NCBI GenBank assembly: GCA_036625225.1
Contig: JAZKUF010000002.1
Coordinates: 1,054,001 to 1,118,000 of the forward strand
Direction of reading: 5' to 3'
DNA: 64,000 nt
Origin: Accumulibacter jenkinsii
Lineage (GTDB): Bacteria; Pseudomonadota; Gammaproteobacteria; Burkholderiales; Rhodocyclaceae
The notes beneath the pieces were generated by a model that did no database searches, was not told where the DNA came from, and was given only the letters and a program-made list of their open reading frames with translations. A program made the position numbers and the translations under genes. This document shows positions 24,371-34,107 of this stretch, one piece after another (within the stretch, counting starts at the first letter, position 1; each line of letters begins with the position of its first letter).

Positions 24371-25867
24371 GTGGAATTTAGCATAAAAAGTGGCAGTCCG
24401 GAGAAGCAACGTAGCGCCTGTGTGGTGGTCGGCGTTTTCGAACCGCGCAAGCTGACCCTTGCCGCCGAGCTGCTCGACAATGCGGCGCGCAACCATCTCT
24501 CGGACATCATCCGGCGCGGCGACATGGAGGGAAAGGCGGGCTCGACCTTGCTGCTGCACAACGTTCCCGGCACCCTCTGCGACCGCGTCCTCCTGGTCGG
24601 ACTCGGCAAGGAAAAAGAGTTCGGTGACAAGGAGTACTGTGACGCGATTCGCAGCGCCGTGCGCACCCTCAACGAAACCGGTTCGTTTGACGGCACGGTA
24701 TTCCTGACCGAAACCGGTGTCAGAAAGCGCAACACTGCCTGGCGCGTGCGACAGGCGGCGATCGTCGCGCAGGAGACCATCTATTGTTTCGATCAATTCA
24801 AGAGCAAGAAGGACAAGGTCCGCCGACCCTTACGCAAACTGACCTTCGTCGTTGATCGTCGCAACGAACTGGCGGCTGCCGAGTCGGCCTTGAGCCAGGG
24901 GCAGGCGATCGCCGAGGGTGTCTGTCTGGCGAAAGATCTCGCCAACCTGCCCGGCAACGTGTGTACGCCCAGCTATCTGGCTGAAACGGCACAGAAACTG
25001 GCTGACGAGTACCGGTTCGAGTGCCAGATCATCGAGCGCGACGAGATGGCGACCCTCGGCATGCATTCGCTGCTCTCGGTCGCGCAGGGCTCGCATCAGC
25101 CGCCGAAGCTGATCGTTCTGCAGTACAAGGGGGGCAAGAGCGATGGCAAGCCGGTGGTGCTGATCGGCAAGGGGATCACCTTCGATACCGGCGGCATTTC
25201 GCTCAAGGTGGCCGCCGAAATGGACGAGATGAAGTACGACATGTGCGGCGCCGCCGGCGTCCTCGGGACCCTCAAGGCCGTGGCGCTGCTGAAGCTCCCG
25301 ATCAACCTGACGGTGATCGTGCCGACCAGCGAAAACATGCCTGGCGGCGGCGCCACGCGGCCCGGCGATATCGTCACCTCGATGTCCGGCCAGACGATCG
25401 AGATCCTCAACACCGACGCCGAAGGGCGCCTCATCCTCTGCGATGCGCTGACCTACGCTGCCCGCTTCGACCCGGAGACGGTGATCGATGTCGCAACCCT
25501 CACCGGCGCCTGCGTGATCGCGCTCGGCCAGGTCGCGACCGGTCTGTTCGCCAATCATGACGCCCTTGCCCGGGAACTCGTCCAGGCTGGCGATGAAGCT
25601 CATGATCGCGCCTGGCAGATGCCCCTGTGGGACGACTACCAGGAGTTGCTGAAGAGCCCTTTCGCCGACATGGCCAACATCGGCGGCCGCTGGGCCGGCA
25701 GCATCACCGCCGCCTGCTTTCTCTCCCGTTTTGCCCGGAAATATGTCTGGGCGCACCTCGACATCGCCGGCACCGCCTGGAAATCAGGCGCCGACAAGGG
25801 AGCGACCGGGCGGCCGGTACCCCTGCTGATGCACTATCTGCTGAAGCGGATGGACAAACTCAATTGA
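24371..25867 (+). CDS. pepA: Leucyl aminopeptidase (M17)
   Basis: 498 residues from a GTG at 24371, preceded by GGAGG at six bases; no ATG in frame fits the usual N-terminus (MEFSIKSGSPEKQ). The M17 catalytic domain shows GKGITFDTGGISLK, the signature NTDAEGRLIL and the metal ligands around MDEMKYDMCGAAG. A cytosolic hexameric di-manganese/zinc exopeptidase that removes N-terminal residues; in E. coli the same protein also acts in DNA recombination and regulation. Stop overlaps the TTG start of holC. Confidence 0.96.
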   Translation: MEFSIKSGSPEKQRSACVVVGVFEPRKLTLAAELLDNAARNHLSDIIRRGDMEGKAGSTLLLHNVPGTLCDRVLLVGLGKEKEFGDKEYCDAIRSAVRTLNETGSFDGTVFLTETGVRKRNTAWRVRQAAIVAQETIYCFDQFKSKKDKVRRPLRKLTFVVDRRNELAAAESALSQGQAIAEGVCLAKDLANLPGNVCTPSYLAETAQKLADEYRFECQIIERDEMATLGMHSLLSVAQGSHQPPKLIVLQYKGGKSDGKPVVLIGKGITFDTGGISLKVAAEMDEMKYDMCGAAGVLGTLKAVALLKLPINLTVIVPTSENMPGGGATRPGDIVTSMSGQTIEILNTDAEGRLILCDALTYAARFDPETVIDVATLTGACVIALGQVATGLFANHDALARELVQAGDEAHDRAWQMPLWDDYQELLKSPFADMANIGGRWAGSITAACFLSRFARKYVWAHLDIAGTAWKSGADKGATGRPVPLLMHYLLKRMDKLN

Positions 25868-26289
25868 CCCGCGTTTTTTTCTATCACAACGCTACCGACC
25901 GGATTGTCGCCGCCGCCGCCCTGATCGGCAAGGCGGTCAACCAGAAAAAGGCCTTGCTGGTGTACGCGCCCGACGCCGAGGTCGCGGCGGCACTCGACCG
26001 CGAGTTGTGGATCTCCCCTCCCACCGGTTTCATCCCCCACGTGGACGCCAGTTCCAAGCTGGTGGGAGAAACCCCGGTGGTCATCACCGGCTCGCTCGAT
26101 TCGCCCACCCAGGAGGAACGGCTGTTCAATCTGGCAACCGAGGTACCACCTGGATTTTCCCGCTTTGCCAGCCTGATCGAAGTCATCGGCCAGGGTGACG
26201 AAGAGCGCCAGAGCGCTCGCCAGCGGGCCCGTTTCTACAAGGATCGGGGCTACGAAATCACCTATTGCGATCTCGCCGGGAGAAGTTGA
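25864..26289 (+). CDS. holC: DNA polymerase III chi subunit
   Basis: 141 residues, start TTG at 25864 in a TTGA overlap with the pepA stop. The text RVFFYHNATDRIVAAAALIGKAVNQKKALLVYAPD and FIPHVDAS is typical of HolC. Chi links the clamp-loader complex (via psi) to SSB at the replication fork. pepA-holC-valS order is conserved in proteobacteria. An alternative start is not available without losing the first strand. Confidence 0.92.
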   Translation: MTRVFFYHNATDRIVAAAALIGKAVNQKKALLVYAPDAEVAAALDRELWISPPTGFIPHVDASSKLVGETPVVITGSLDSPTQEERLFNLATEVPPGFSRFASLIEVIGQGDEERQSARQRARFYKDRGYEITYCDLAGRS

Positions 26290-26780
26290 TGACCGACGAC
26301 AGCGATCTGATCGACCGTGCCAACTCGCTGATCAACGCCGACACGGCAGCCGCCGGCAGCAGCCGGGAAAGCTCGCGCCGCTTGCGCCGACGGCGCAGTT
26401 TCCTGGCTTCGACGACCCTCGAGGTGACGACTCTGCCCGCCCTGCCTGGCCGGCCGGCCGGGGATGACGACGATCTGCCGCTGCTCACCGAGGTCGTCCT
26501 GCCCGCCCTCCCCGCAGACGCAAAGTCGGCGGGCCAGGTCGCCCCCGTCCGCCGCCCGGATCTGGCCGCTGACCTCGTGGACCTGATCGATCGGCGCCTG
26601 CAGAGCGAGTTGCCGGCGCTCATCGACGCCACGGTACAGCACGCGAGCGACCATTTGCGCCGGGGCATCGATGCCGCCGTCGGCACCGCCGTACGCGACT
26701 TCCTCGCCGAACGGGGTCAGCTACGCCTGCCCCTCGAAGATCCCGCCGCCGACCGAGAAGACTCGTCCGGGCAGGCGTAG
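26289..26780 (+). CDS. Conserved hypothetical protein between holC and valS
   Basis: 163 residues, start coupled to the holC stop (TGATG). N-terminal half is Arg/Ser/Pro-rich and probably disordered; the C-terminal part (LIDRRLQSELPALIDATVQHASDHLRRGIDAAVGTAVRDFLAERGQL) is a predicted amphipathic helix pair. No signal peptide. A short protein with this layout is often found at this place in betaproteobacteria; no function is known to me. Confidence 0.72.
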   Translation: MTDDSDLIDRANSLINADTAAAGSSRESSRRLRRRRSFLASTTLEVTTLPALPGRPAGDDDDLPLLTEVVLPALPADAKSAGQVAPVRRPDLAADLVDLIDRRLQSELPALIDATVQHASDHLRRGIDAAVGTAVRDFLAERGQLRLPLEDPAADREDSSGQA

Positions 26781-26807
26781 CGGCCAGGCGGGGGAGCAGC
26801 GATCCGG

Positions 26808-26813
26808 TATAAT
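26808..26813 (+). promoter_or_regulatory. TATAAT -10 element upstream of valS
   Basis: Perfect TATAAT 31 bases before the valS ATG, with no recognisable -35. It suggests valS has its own promoter besides read-through from pepA-holC. Confidence 0.4.
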
Positions 26814-26844
26814 GCGCGCTCCTGTGACCCCCTGGTGTACCCCC

Positions 26845-29667
26845 ATGGAACTTGCCAAGAGCTTTGAACCGGCGGCCATCGAGCGCCGCTGGTACCCCGA
26901 ATGGGAAGCCAGAGGCTATTTCGCTGCCGGCCTCGATGCCACCAAAGAGCGCTCCTTCTGCATCCTGCTGCCGCCGCCCAATGTCACCGGCACCCTGCAC
27001 ATGGGGCACGGCTTCAACCAGGCGATCATGGACGCGCTCACCCGCTATCATCGGATGCGGGGCGACAACACGCTCTGGCAGCCGGGCACCGATCACGCGG
27101 GAATCGCGACGCAGATCGTCGTTGAACGGCAACTGGACGCGCAGGGAATCTCGCGTCACGACCTTGGACGGGCAAAGTTTCTCGACCAGGTCTGGCAGTG
27201 GAAAGAGTTTTCGGGCAACACCATCACCCGCCAGATGCGCCGCCTGGGCACCTCGCCCGACTGGACGCGCGAACGCTTCACGATGGACGCCGGTCTCTCG
27301 CAGACGGTGACCGAAACCTTCGTCCGCCTGTATCAGGAAGGCCTGATCTACCGCGGCAAGCGCCTGGTCAACTGGGATCCGGTCCTGCAGACCGCGGTTT
27401 CCGACCTCGAGGTGGTACAGGAGGAAGAACCCGGTCATCTGTGGCACATTCGCTATCCGCTGGCGGACGGCAGCGGTTCGCTGACGGTGGCAACGACACG
27501 CCCTGAGACCATGCTCGGCGACACGGCGGTGATGGTCCATCCGGAAGATGCCCGCTACCAGCATCTGATCGGCCGGACCGTTCGCCTGCCGCTTTGCGAG
27601 CGCGAGATTCCGATCATCGCGGATGCCTACGTTGACCCCGCTTTTGGTACCGGTTGTGTCAAGGTCACCCCGGCGCATGACTTCAACGACTACGCCGTCG
27701 GTCAGCGGCACCAGCTGGCGATCATCCCGATCCTCACGCTCGACGCGAAGATCAGCGACAACGCACCGGTTCGCTATCAGGGGATGGATCGCTTCGCGGC
27801 GCGAACGCAGGTGATCGCGGATCTCGAAGGACTGGGACTGTTGGTCAGGATCGACCCGCATCCGCTGAAAGTGCCGCGCGGCGACCGTACCGGCGTGGTC
27901 ATCGAACCGATGCTGACCGACCAGTGGTTCGTCGCCATGACGAAAGCCGGCGCCGACGGCAGCAGCATCGCCGGCAAGGCGCTCGCCTGTGTCGCCTCGG
28001 GCGAGATCAGGTTTTTCCCCGAGAACTGGGTCAACACCTACAACCAGTGGCTGAACAACATCCAGGACTGGTGCATCTCGCGGCAGCTCTGGTGGGGCCA
28101 TCAGATTCCGGCCTGGTACGGCGAAGACGGACAGATCTTCGTCGCCCACGACGAAGCCGAAGCCCGCGCGCAGGCAGCGGCACAGGGCTACGGCGGCGCA
28201 TTGACGCGCGACCCGGACGTTCTCGACACCTGGTACTCCTCGGCGCTGTGGCCTTTTTCGACGCTCGACTGGACGCCTCGCTGGCCAGCCGAGACGAACC
28301 CGGCGCTCGAACGCTATCTGCCGTCGACGGTGCTGGTGACCGGCTTCGACATCATCTTCTTCTGGGTCGCCCGCATGGTCATGATGACCAGACACCTGAC
28401 CGACAGGATCCCCTTCCGGCACGTCTACGTGCATGGCCTGATCCGGGATGCGGAAGGCCAGAAGATGAGCAAGTCGAAAGGCAATGTGCTCGATCCGATC
28501 GACCTCATCGACGGCATCGGCCTCGACGCGCTGATCGACAAGCGCACCAGCGGCCTGATGAATCCCCGGCAGGCAGAAGAAATCGAACAACGCACGCGCA
28601 AGGAATTCCCGCAGGGAATCCCGGCGTTCGGCACCGATGCCCTGCGCTTCACCTTCCTCTCGCTGGCGAGTCCCGGTCGCGACATCAAGTTCGACCTGGG
28701 TCGCTGCGAGGGTTACCGCAACTTCTGCAACAAGCTGTGGAACGCCAGCCGCTTCGTCCTCATGCACACCACCGGCCAGGATCTCGGATTGACGAGCCCT
28801 GCTGCCGATGGCGTCGGCCCGGACCTTCGCTTCTCCTTCGCCGACCGCTGGATCGTCAGCAAACTGCAGCGAACCGAAGCGGAGCTTGCGCAACACTACG
28901 CCGATTACCGTTTCGACCTCCTCGCGCGCGCCGTCTACGAGTTCGTCTGGGACGAGTTCTGCGACTGGTATGTCGAGTTGTCCAAGGTCCAGCTGCAGCA
29001 GGGCGGCGAGCCCGAAGTCCGCGCTACCCGGCGAACCCTGGCACGGGTGCTGGAGACCGTGCTGCGCCTCGCCCACCCGCTGTTGCCCTTCATTACCGAA
29101 GAACTCTGGCAGGCCGTGGCGCCGATAGCCGGCCGCAAGACCCACGCTTCGGTGATGCTCGCCGATTATCCCCAGCCGCAGGCGGCCAGAATCGACCCCG
29201 AAAGCGAAGCCCGCGTCCAGGAATTGAAGGGCCTCGCTTACGCCTGCCGCAACCTGCGCGGAGAAATGAACCTCTCACCGGCGCTGCGAGTGCCCTTGCT
29301 CGCGAGCGGCAACAGCTCGTCACTGATCGGTTTCGCGCCCTATCTCAAGGCGCTGTGCAAGCTCTCGGAGATGCAGGTGGTCGAGCAGATCCCGCTCGAC
29401 GCCAGCGCACCGATTGCCGTCGTCGGTGAAACCCGGCTGATGCTGCAGGTTGAAATCGACCTCGCTGCCGAAGGCGAACGACTCGACAAGGAAATCGCGC
29501 GGCTGCAGGGCGAGGTCGGCAAGGCGCAAGCGAAACTCGCCAACCAGAGCTTCGTCGCGCGCGCGCCGGCGGCGGTCGTCGAGCAGGAGAGAAAACGCCT
29601 CGCCGACTTCATCGCCACCCTCGAAAAGCTCGAACCGCAACGCGAACGGCTTCGTCGCGGCCAGTAG
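26845..29667 (+). CDS. valS: Valine--tRNA ligase
   Basis: 940 residues, class I synthetase. HIGH box as HMGH (residues 52-55, within PPPNVTGTLHMGHGFN), KMSKS at about 540-544 in GQKMSKSKGNVLDP, a CP1 editing domain between them (VATTRPETMLGDTAVMVHPED), an anticodon-binding domain and a C-terminal coiled coil (LDKEIARLQGEVGKAQAKLANQSFV). Charges tRNA-Val and edits threonine. No clear ribosome binding site before the ATG, although the start matches the family. Convergent with pabBC. Confidence 0.97.
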   Translation: MELAKSFEPAAIERRWYPEWEARGYFAAGLDATKERSFCILLPPPNVTGTLHMGHGFNQAIMDALTRYHRMRGDNTLWQPGTDHAGIATQIVVERQLDAQGISRHDLGRAKFLDQVWQWKEFSGNTITRQMRRLGTSPDWTRERFTMDAGLSQTVTETFVRLYQEGLIYRGKRLVNWDPVLQTAVSDLEVVQEEEPGHLWHIRYPLADGSGSLTVATTRPETMLGDTAVMVHPEDARYQHLIGRTVRLPLCEREIPIIADAYVDPAFGTGCVKVTPAHDFNDYAVGQRHQLAIIPILTLDAKISDNAPVRYQGMDRFAARTQVIADLEGLGLLVRIDPHPLKVPRGDRTGVVIEPMLTDQWFVAMTKAGADGSSIAGKALACVASGEIRFFPENWVNTYNQWLNNIQDWCISRQLWWGHQIPAWYGEDGQIFVAHDEAEARAQAAAQGYGGALTRDPDVLDTWYSSALWPFSTLDWTPRWPAETNPALERYLPSTVLVTGFDIIFFWVARMVMMTRHLTDRIPFRHVYVHGLIRDAEGQKMSKSKGNVLDPIDLIDGIGLDALIDKRTSGLMNPRQAEEIEQRTRKEFPQGIPAFGTDALRFTFLSLASPGRDIKFDLGRCEGYRNFCNKLWNASRFVLMHTTGQDLGLTSPAADGVGPDLRFSFADRWIVSKLQRTEAELAQHYADYRFDLLARAVYEFVWDEFCDWYVELSKVQLQQGGEPEVRATRRTLARVLETVLRLAHPLLPFITEELWQAVAPIAGRKTHASVMLADYPQPQAARIDPESEARVQELKGLAYACRNLRGEMNLSPALRVPLLASGNSSSLIGFAPYLKALCKLSEMQVVEQIPLDASAPIAVVGETRLMLQVEIDLAAEGERLDKEIARLQGEVGKAQAKLANQSFVARAPAAVVEQERKRLADFIATLEKLEPQRERLRRGQ

Positions 29668-29692
29668 TCGGGCTGCCCCTAGCGCGACGCAG

Positions 29693-31504
29693 TCAGCCCT
29701 CGAGCACCACCGGCAGCAGCCCGCGCAAGGCGTTGCCCAGATAAAGGCTGCCTGCCCGAGCGAGATCATCGCGCCGCAGCACCTCTTCGCGCACGCGCCC
29801 CGACTCGATCAGCTGCCGCCGCAGGACACCGGGCAGCAAGCCGCAGGCCAGCGGCGGCGTCAGCAGAACCCCATCGCGCTCGACAAAGACGTTGCTGCGT
29901 GCGCCCTCACAGACTTCCCCCCGCGTATTCAGAAAGATCGCGTCGAAGACCGCTGGCCGGGCGCCCAGCGCTGCCAGCGCAAGGTCATAGCGGGCGCGCG
30001 CCGTCGTCTTGTGGCGCAGCAGGTAGTCGTCGGCTGCCAGCGCTGTGGCCGCCAGCACCGCGAGCCAGGGCTTGCCGGGAAGGTCGGACAGGGGCGAACA
30101 GACGATCTCCCAGACGCCGTCATGCGCGAGCGTCAGGCGCACCCGAAAGACGCCGGTCGGTCGGTCAGAGGCTTCGACGGCCAGGGCTGCCGCCAGCGTC
30201 GGCAGCGCACAGGCAAAACCCAGGCTGCGTGCCGACGCCTGCAGACGATCGAGGTGCAAGGACAGCAACGGATACCTGCCGTCCTCCAGGCGCAGGGTTT
30301 CGACCAGTTCGAAGCCGGGATCGAAAGCGGTCAGGAAACTCGCCTTGAGCAGACACTCGGCATATTCGGCGCCGGGATCGGCGTCAGCGACAATGCCGCT
30401 GCCGACGCCAAGTGTTGCCCGCCGGTCAGGATCGATCTCGATGGTGCGAATCGCAACATTGAAACGGCAATCGCCGGCGGGCGCTACCCAGCCCAGGGCA
30501 CCGGTATACAGGCCCCGCGGCGATGCTTCGAGTTGGTCGATGCGCTGCATGGCGCGGATCTTCGGCGCTCCGGTGATCGAACCACAGGGAAAGAGCGCGG
30601 CGAACAAATCGGCCAGCCCCCTCCCCGGCAGGTCGGCAGCCACCGTCGAGACCATCTGCCAGAGCGTCGGATAGCTCTCGGTCTCACACAAGGCGTCAAC
30701 CCGAACCTTGCCCGGCGCCGCCAGACGCCCGAGATCGTTGCGCAGCAGATCGACGATCATGACGTTCTCGGCGCGCTCCTTGGCCGAAACGAAGAGGGCG
30801 ACCCGCCTCTCCTCGTCTTCCTGCGGCGAGCTACCCCGCGGCGCCGTGCCTTTCATCGGTCGCATCCGTACGCGCGCACCACAGCGCTCGAAGAACAGCT
30901 CGGGCGAGAATGACAGAATCGTCTGCCCGCCGATCGCCACGTAAGCGCCGTAGCGGACCGGCTGGCGCTCGCGCAGGCGCATGTAGAGCGCCAGCGGATG
31001 ACCGTAGATGTGGAAGAGCAGGGGAAAGGTGAGGTTGATCTGATAGCAGTCGCCATCGGCGATCCAGCGCAGCACCTGGGCAACCTGCTCGGCATGGCGT
31101 GCGGCGCCGACCGTGGCCACCAAGTCGGCGATTCCGACCACTCGCCCGGACTCGGGAATCGCCGCCAGCCGCTCGGCCAGGAAAGCGTCGAGGGCGGGCG
31201 CGTCCAGTGGCTCGGCACGTGTGAACACCCAGGCCCGCAACACCGGTCTTGCCGGCGGTGCGGCGGGGACAGCCCCCTCGAAGCTCGCGCCAAGCGCATA
31301 GTCGGCCGCCAGCGCAAGCCAGTGGCCGGCCGCCAGCGCTGCTTCGAGCTGCCTGAACAGCGGCGTCGGGTCGGCGCCGGGATCGAGCTGAAACGACTGG
31401 CAGCAGGCAGTGAGCAGCAGCGCGCTGCCCCCGTCACCGTCAAAGAGAGCGAACGGGGGGCCGGCCGCCAGCAGGCCATTTTCCGACAGCGCGGGCGGCT
31501 TCAC
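29693..31504 (-). CDS. pabB: Aminodeoxychorismate synthase component I / aminodeoxychorismate lyase fusion (PabB-PabC)
   Basis: 603 residues. Residues 1-370 are PabB-like: QVLRWIADGDCYQINLTFP, SFSPELFFE, the PMKGTAPRG box holding the nucleophilic lysine, and FPCGSITGAPKIRAM. Residues about 385-603 are a class IV PLP enzyme (PabC): the PLP lysine is likely in LLRHKTTARARYD, with FLNTRGEVCEGARSNVFV and a PPLACGLLPGVLR. The fusion makes 4-aminobenzoate for folate from chorismate and ammonia; the glutaminase PabA is not here. Such bifunctional enzymes are common in betaproteobacteria. Follows tusA after 33 bases. Confidence 0.92.
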   Translation of the reverse strand: MKPPALSENGLLAAGPPFALFDGDGGSALLLTACCQSFQLDPGADPTPLFRQLEAALAAGHWLALAADYALGASFEGAVPAAPPARPVLRAWVFTRAEPLDAPALDAFLAERLAAIPESGRVVGIADLVATVGAARHAEQVAQVLRWIADGDCYQINLTFPLLFHIYGHPLALYMRLRERQPVRYGAYVAIGGQTILSFSPELFFERCGARVRMRPMKGTAPRGSSPQEDEERRVALFVSAKERAENVMIVDLLRNDLGRLAAPGKVRVDALCETESYPTLWQMVSTVAADLPGRGLADLFAALFPCGSITGAPKIRAMQRIDQLEASPRGLYTGALGWVAPAGDCRFNVAIRTIEIDPDRRATLGVGSGIVADADPGAEYAECLLKASFLTAFDPGFELVETLRLEDGRYPLLSLHLDRLQASARSLGFACALPTLAAALAVEASDRPTGVFRVRLTLAHDGVWEIVCSPLSDLPGKPWLAVLAATALAADDYLLRHKTTARARYDLALAALGARPAVFDAIFLNTRGEVCEGARSNVFVERDGVLLTPPLACGLLPGVLRRQLIESGRVREEVLRRDDLARAGSLYLGNALRGLLPVVLEG

Positions 31505-31537
31505 CGTCGCGGCGTCACCTGCCAGGCAAAATTTACC

Positions 31538-31765
31538 CTACTTACGCTGCAGGTAATATTCAAAGACCTTGTCCGCTTCAGCGCTCGACAACAGTTCATT
31601 GCCCGTCTGCCTGGCAAAAGCGCTGAAATCCTTGACCGATCCCGGATCGGTGGCCAGCACGTGCAGCACTTCCCCGGTCGACATCTCGGAGAGAGCCTTC
31701 TTGGTGCGCAGAATCGGTAGCGGGCAATTGAGCCCCCTGACGTCCAGTTCTCGGTCAAAATGCAT
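31538..31765 (-). CDS. TusA family sulfur carrier protein
   Basis: 75 residues with the family signature LDVRGLNCPLPILRTKKAL; the cysteine carries persulfide. TusA relays sulfur for tRNA thiolation, molybdenum cofactor synthesis or sulfur oxidation. It lies between bepA and pabBC on the same strand. No other sulfur-relay gene is near, so the specific pathway is open. Confidence 0.92.
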   Translation of the reverse strand: MHFDRELDVRGLNCPLPILRTKKALSEMSTGEVLHVLATDPGSVKDFSAFARQTGNELLSSAEADKVFEYYLQRK

Positions 31766-31800
31766 GGTCTTCGGATTCCCAAAAAAACAGAGCGCGTATT

Positions 31801-33261
31801 CTAAACGCCATTCCTCCTCTGCTTCTCTTCTTCCGCCTGCAGTTTGCGCAGATCGCGCAGACGCGCGTCAACCGCGGACTGTTCGAAAAAATTTCCATCA
31901 GCCGCCTGCTGGGCGAATTGCAGCTGCTCGACGGCTGCTCCCAGTTGCCCCTGCAGAAAATAGAATTCGGCCTGTGCCCGATGTTGTTGCAGGCGTTTGC
32001 CGGTCGCCGCGAAGGTCCTCGCCTGCAGGCCGTACAGCTTGTAGTCCGAACTGTAGACCTGCAGCTCTGCCTCCAGCAAGCGCTGGGCGGAGTCGTATTG
32101 CCCCGCGGCAAGCAGCGCTTCGGCGTAGCCATAGACCAATGATCGGGACTGCGGATAGCGTTGCAGGGCAGTACGATAGACGGTCGTCGCCCCGGACAGA
32201 TCGTTGGCGGCCAGGCGGATGCTGGCAGCGAGACCGGCGATCATCGGTGACGACAGCTTGAGCGCCTGCAGCGCTTCGACTTCTCGCTGTGCGGCAGGCA
32301 CTTCCTTGGCCCTCAGCAGCGAGTAGGCGAGCCCGTAGCGAATCGCCGCTTCCGAAGCATACTTCTTTTCGCGCAACTGCCGGGCGAAGTCGCTGACCGC
32401 CTCTTGCGGCGTTCCCCTCTGCGCGCGAAGCTTGGCGCGCACGAGCTGAAAGTCGACGCTGTCGGCCACCTGCCGATACGGAGCATTCTGAATCCGGTTC
32501 TGCATGTCGGAAAGCCGCTCGGCGGTCAGCGGATGCGAGCGCAGGTAGACCGGAGCGTTGTTCTCGTACACCCGCCCCGCCTGTTGCAAGCGCTCAAAGA
32601 AATCGCCCATGCCGCGCACGTCGTAGCCCGCCGCGGTCAGCGTCTGGAATCCGACACGATCCGCTTCTCGTTCAAAATCGCGGCTGTACGCCAGTTGCGC
32701 CTGCACCGAGCCGGCCTGCGCCGAGGCGATCGCGGCACTGGCCACCTGCGCGTTGGAACGGGCCGCGAGAATGCCGATGGCCATCGCGACCATGGTGGCG
32801 ATCGAGCTCTGCTTCTCCCGGACCATCTGCCGCGCCAGGTGATTCTGGGTCACGTGCGAAATCTCGTGCGCCAGCACGCCGGCCAGTTCGGATTCCGACT
32901 GGGCGGTGAGCAGGGTCCCGGTGTTTACGCCAATGAAGCCACCGAACATGGCAAACGCATTGACGGTGTTATCCCGGATGAGAAAGAAATGGCAATCGGC
33001 AACCGGGTTCGAACTCGCGGCCACCAGACGACTTCCCAGGCCGTTGAGGTAATCGGCGATTTCGGGGTCGTCCACATAGCTCGGTTCGCGCAGGCGGATC
33101 TCGTTGAGAATGCGCTCGCCGATCTTGCGTTCGAGTTGCGCCGAGAACTCGGCACGCGCCGACTCCCCCAGGTCTGGCAGATCATCCGCCCGAACACCCG
33201 CGAAGCCGCCTGGCAGAACCGCCAACGCCAGGCAGAAGACGACACAGCGCTTTCCGATCAC
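31801..33261 (-). CDS. bepA: M48 family periplasmic metalloprotease with TPRs, BepA-like
   Basis: 486 residues. Signal peptide to about residue 25 (AGVRADD). M48 zinc motif HEISH at residues 132-136 and third ligand in SRDFEREADRVGFQ. The C-terminal half (about 270-470) is made of TPR-like helices, as in E. coli BepA (YfgC), a protease and chaperone for outer-membrane beta-barrel and LptD assembly. Length is normal. First of three leftward genes with tusA and pabBC. Confidence 0.92.
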   Translation of the reverse strand: MIGKRCVVFCLALAVLPGGFAGVRADDLPDLGESARAEFSAQLERKIGERILNEIRLREPSYVDDPEIADYLNGLGSRLVAASSNPVADCHFFLIRDNTVNAFAMFGGFIGVNTGTLLTAQSESELAGVLAHEISHVTQNHLARQMVREKQSSIATMVAMAIGILAARSNAQVASAAIASAQAGSVQAQLAYSRDFEREADRVGFQTLTAAGYDVRGMGDFFERLQQAGRVYENNAPVYLRSHPLTAERLSDMQNRIQNAPYRQVADSVDFQLVRAKLRAQRGTPQEAVSDFARQLREKKYASEAAIRYGLAYSLLRAKEVPAAQREVEALQALKLSSPMIAGLAASIRLAANDLSGATTVYRTALQRYPQSRSLVYGYAEALLAAGQYDSAQRLLEAELQVYSSDYKLYGLQARTFAATGKRLQQHRAQAEFYFLQGQLGAAVEQLQFAQQAADGNFFEQSAVDARLRDLRKLQAEEEKQRRNGV

Positions 33262-33595
33262 GGTCTGTCTCGATTATTGGCCACAATGAGGGTGCAATCA
33301 TACCCAAAGCGGCGCCCCGGCATTGTTACGAAGCGTTACCGGCTGGTTTTCCCGTGCCGCCAATGGCAAGCCGCCCTTTATCGGTGACCCGGATACCTGC
33401 GAGTTCCCTCACCCACATACATGTGCATCGAAGCCGTTCGCCTGCCGGAAAAGCCGGCGCTCGGGCTCCTGGGCAGAACCCTGAAGCCGGCCTGTCGGCG
33501 AGACCGACCGCTGACGGCGAACCCCTCATCCCACCGGCAAGGGATCGATCGTCCGGGCCGTACCCCCATTTTCGGGGAAGTGGCCTTCGCGAGAA
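33262..33595. other. Intergenic region, no gene recognised
   Basis: 334 bases between bepA and the cold-shock gene terminator. Frames here are short and unlike any family. It should hold the bepA promoter; no clear element, repeat or RNA was seen. Confidence 0.45.
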
Positions 33596-33621
33596 CAAAA
33601 AAAAACCCGCCAAAGGCGGGT
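33596..33621 (-). terminator. Rho-independent terminator of the cold-shock gene
   Basis: On the minus strand ACCCGCC-TTT-GGCGGGT forms a 7-bp hairpin followed by an uninterrupted run of about nine T, 22 bases after the cold-shock stop codon. Confidence 0.9.
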
Positions 33622-33643
33622 CCCTATTGCATTCCTGAACGAA

Positions 33644-33847
33644 TCAGGCGCGCGAGATATTGGACGCCTGCTTGCCCTTCGGGCCCTGCGTCACGTCGAA
33701 GGAAACCTTCTCGCCCTCTTTAAGGGTCTTGAATCCGCCCATCGTGATTGCGGAGAAGTGCGCGAAGAGATCTTCGCTGCCATCATCGGGAGTAATGAAG
33801 CCAAAACCTTTGGCGTCATTGAACCACTTCACTGTGCCAGTTGCCAT
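33644..33847 (-). CDS. Cold-shock domain protein, CspA family
   Basis: 67 residues, one cold-shock domain: GTVKWFNDAKGFGFITPDDG with RNP1 (KGFGFIT) and RNP2 (DLFAHF), ending in QASNISRA. Binds single-stranded RNA/DNA and melts RNA structure. The ATG at 33847 has AAGGAAG upstream. A 260-base stretch separates it from clpS and may include a long leader as in other csp genes. Whether it is cold-induced or growth-related cannot be told. Confidence 0.95.
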   Translation of the reverse strand: MATGTVKWFNDAKGFGFITPDDGSEDLFAHFSAITMGGFKTLKEGEKVSFDVTQGPKGKQASNISRA

Positions 33848-34073
33848 ATTGCTACTTCCTTGAAAAAAGACTAAATCCGGGCAACGCCCGACTTGCATGC
33901 TTCCAATTCCACGACAACCGGGAGGAGATTTCAGACAAAGACAAACGCCACCCAGCGGCATGGATTAAGAGCATGTACCCTTTTTACGCTATACAAGGCA
34001 GATGCGTCAAGCGTTTTCCATCGTTGCCGGCCGCAGCGCGCACTATGGGTGCCGAAATTTGGTCCAAAGCGTA

Positions 34074-34101
34074 TTGCGCATCTGCAAAGACTGGTTAGAA
34101 T
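34074..34101 (+). promoter_or_regulatory. Candidate promoter of clpS with -10 six bases from the ATG
   Basis: TTGCGC (34074-34079) and TAGAAT (34096-34101) are 16 bases apart. Only TGACTC separates the -10 from the clpS ATG, and no ribosome binding site is visible, so the transcript may be leaderless. Confidence 0.4.
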
Positions 34102-34107
34102 TGACTC

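Noticed and set aside
26620..29145. Leftward frame of about 840 codons across valS
   Set aside because: Antisense shadow of valS; no recognisable domain.
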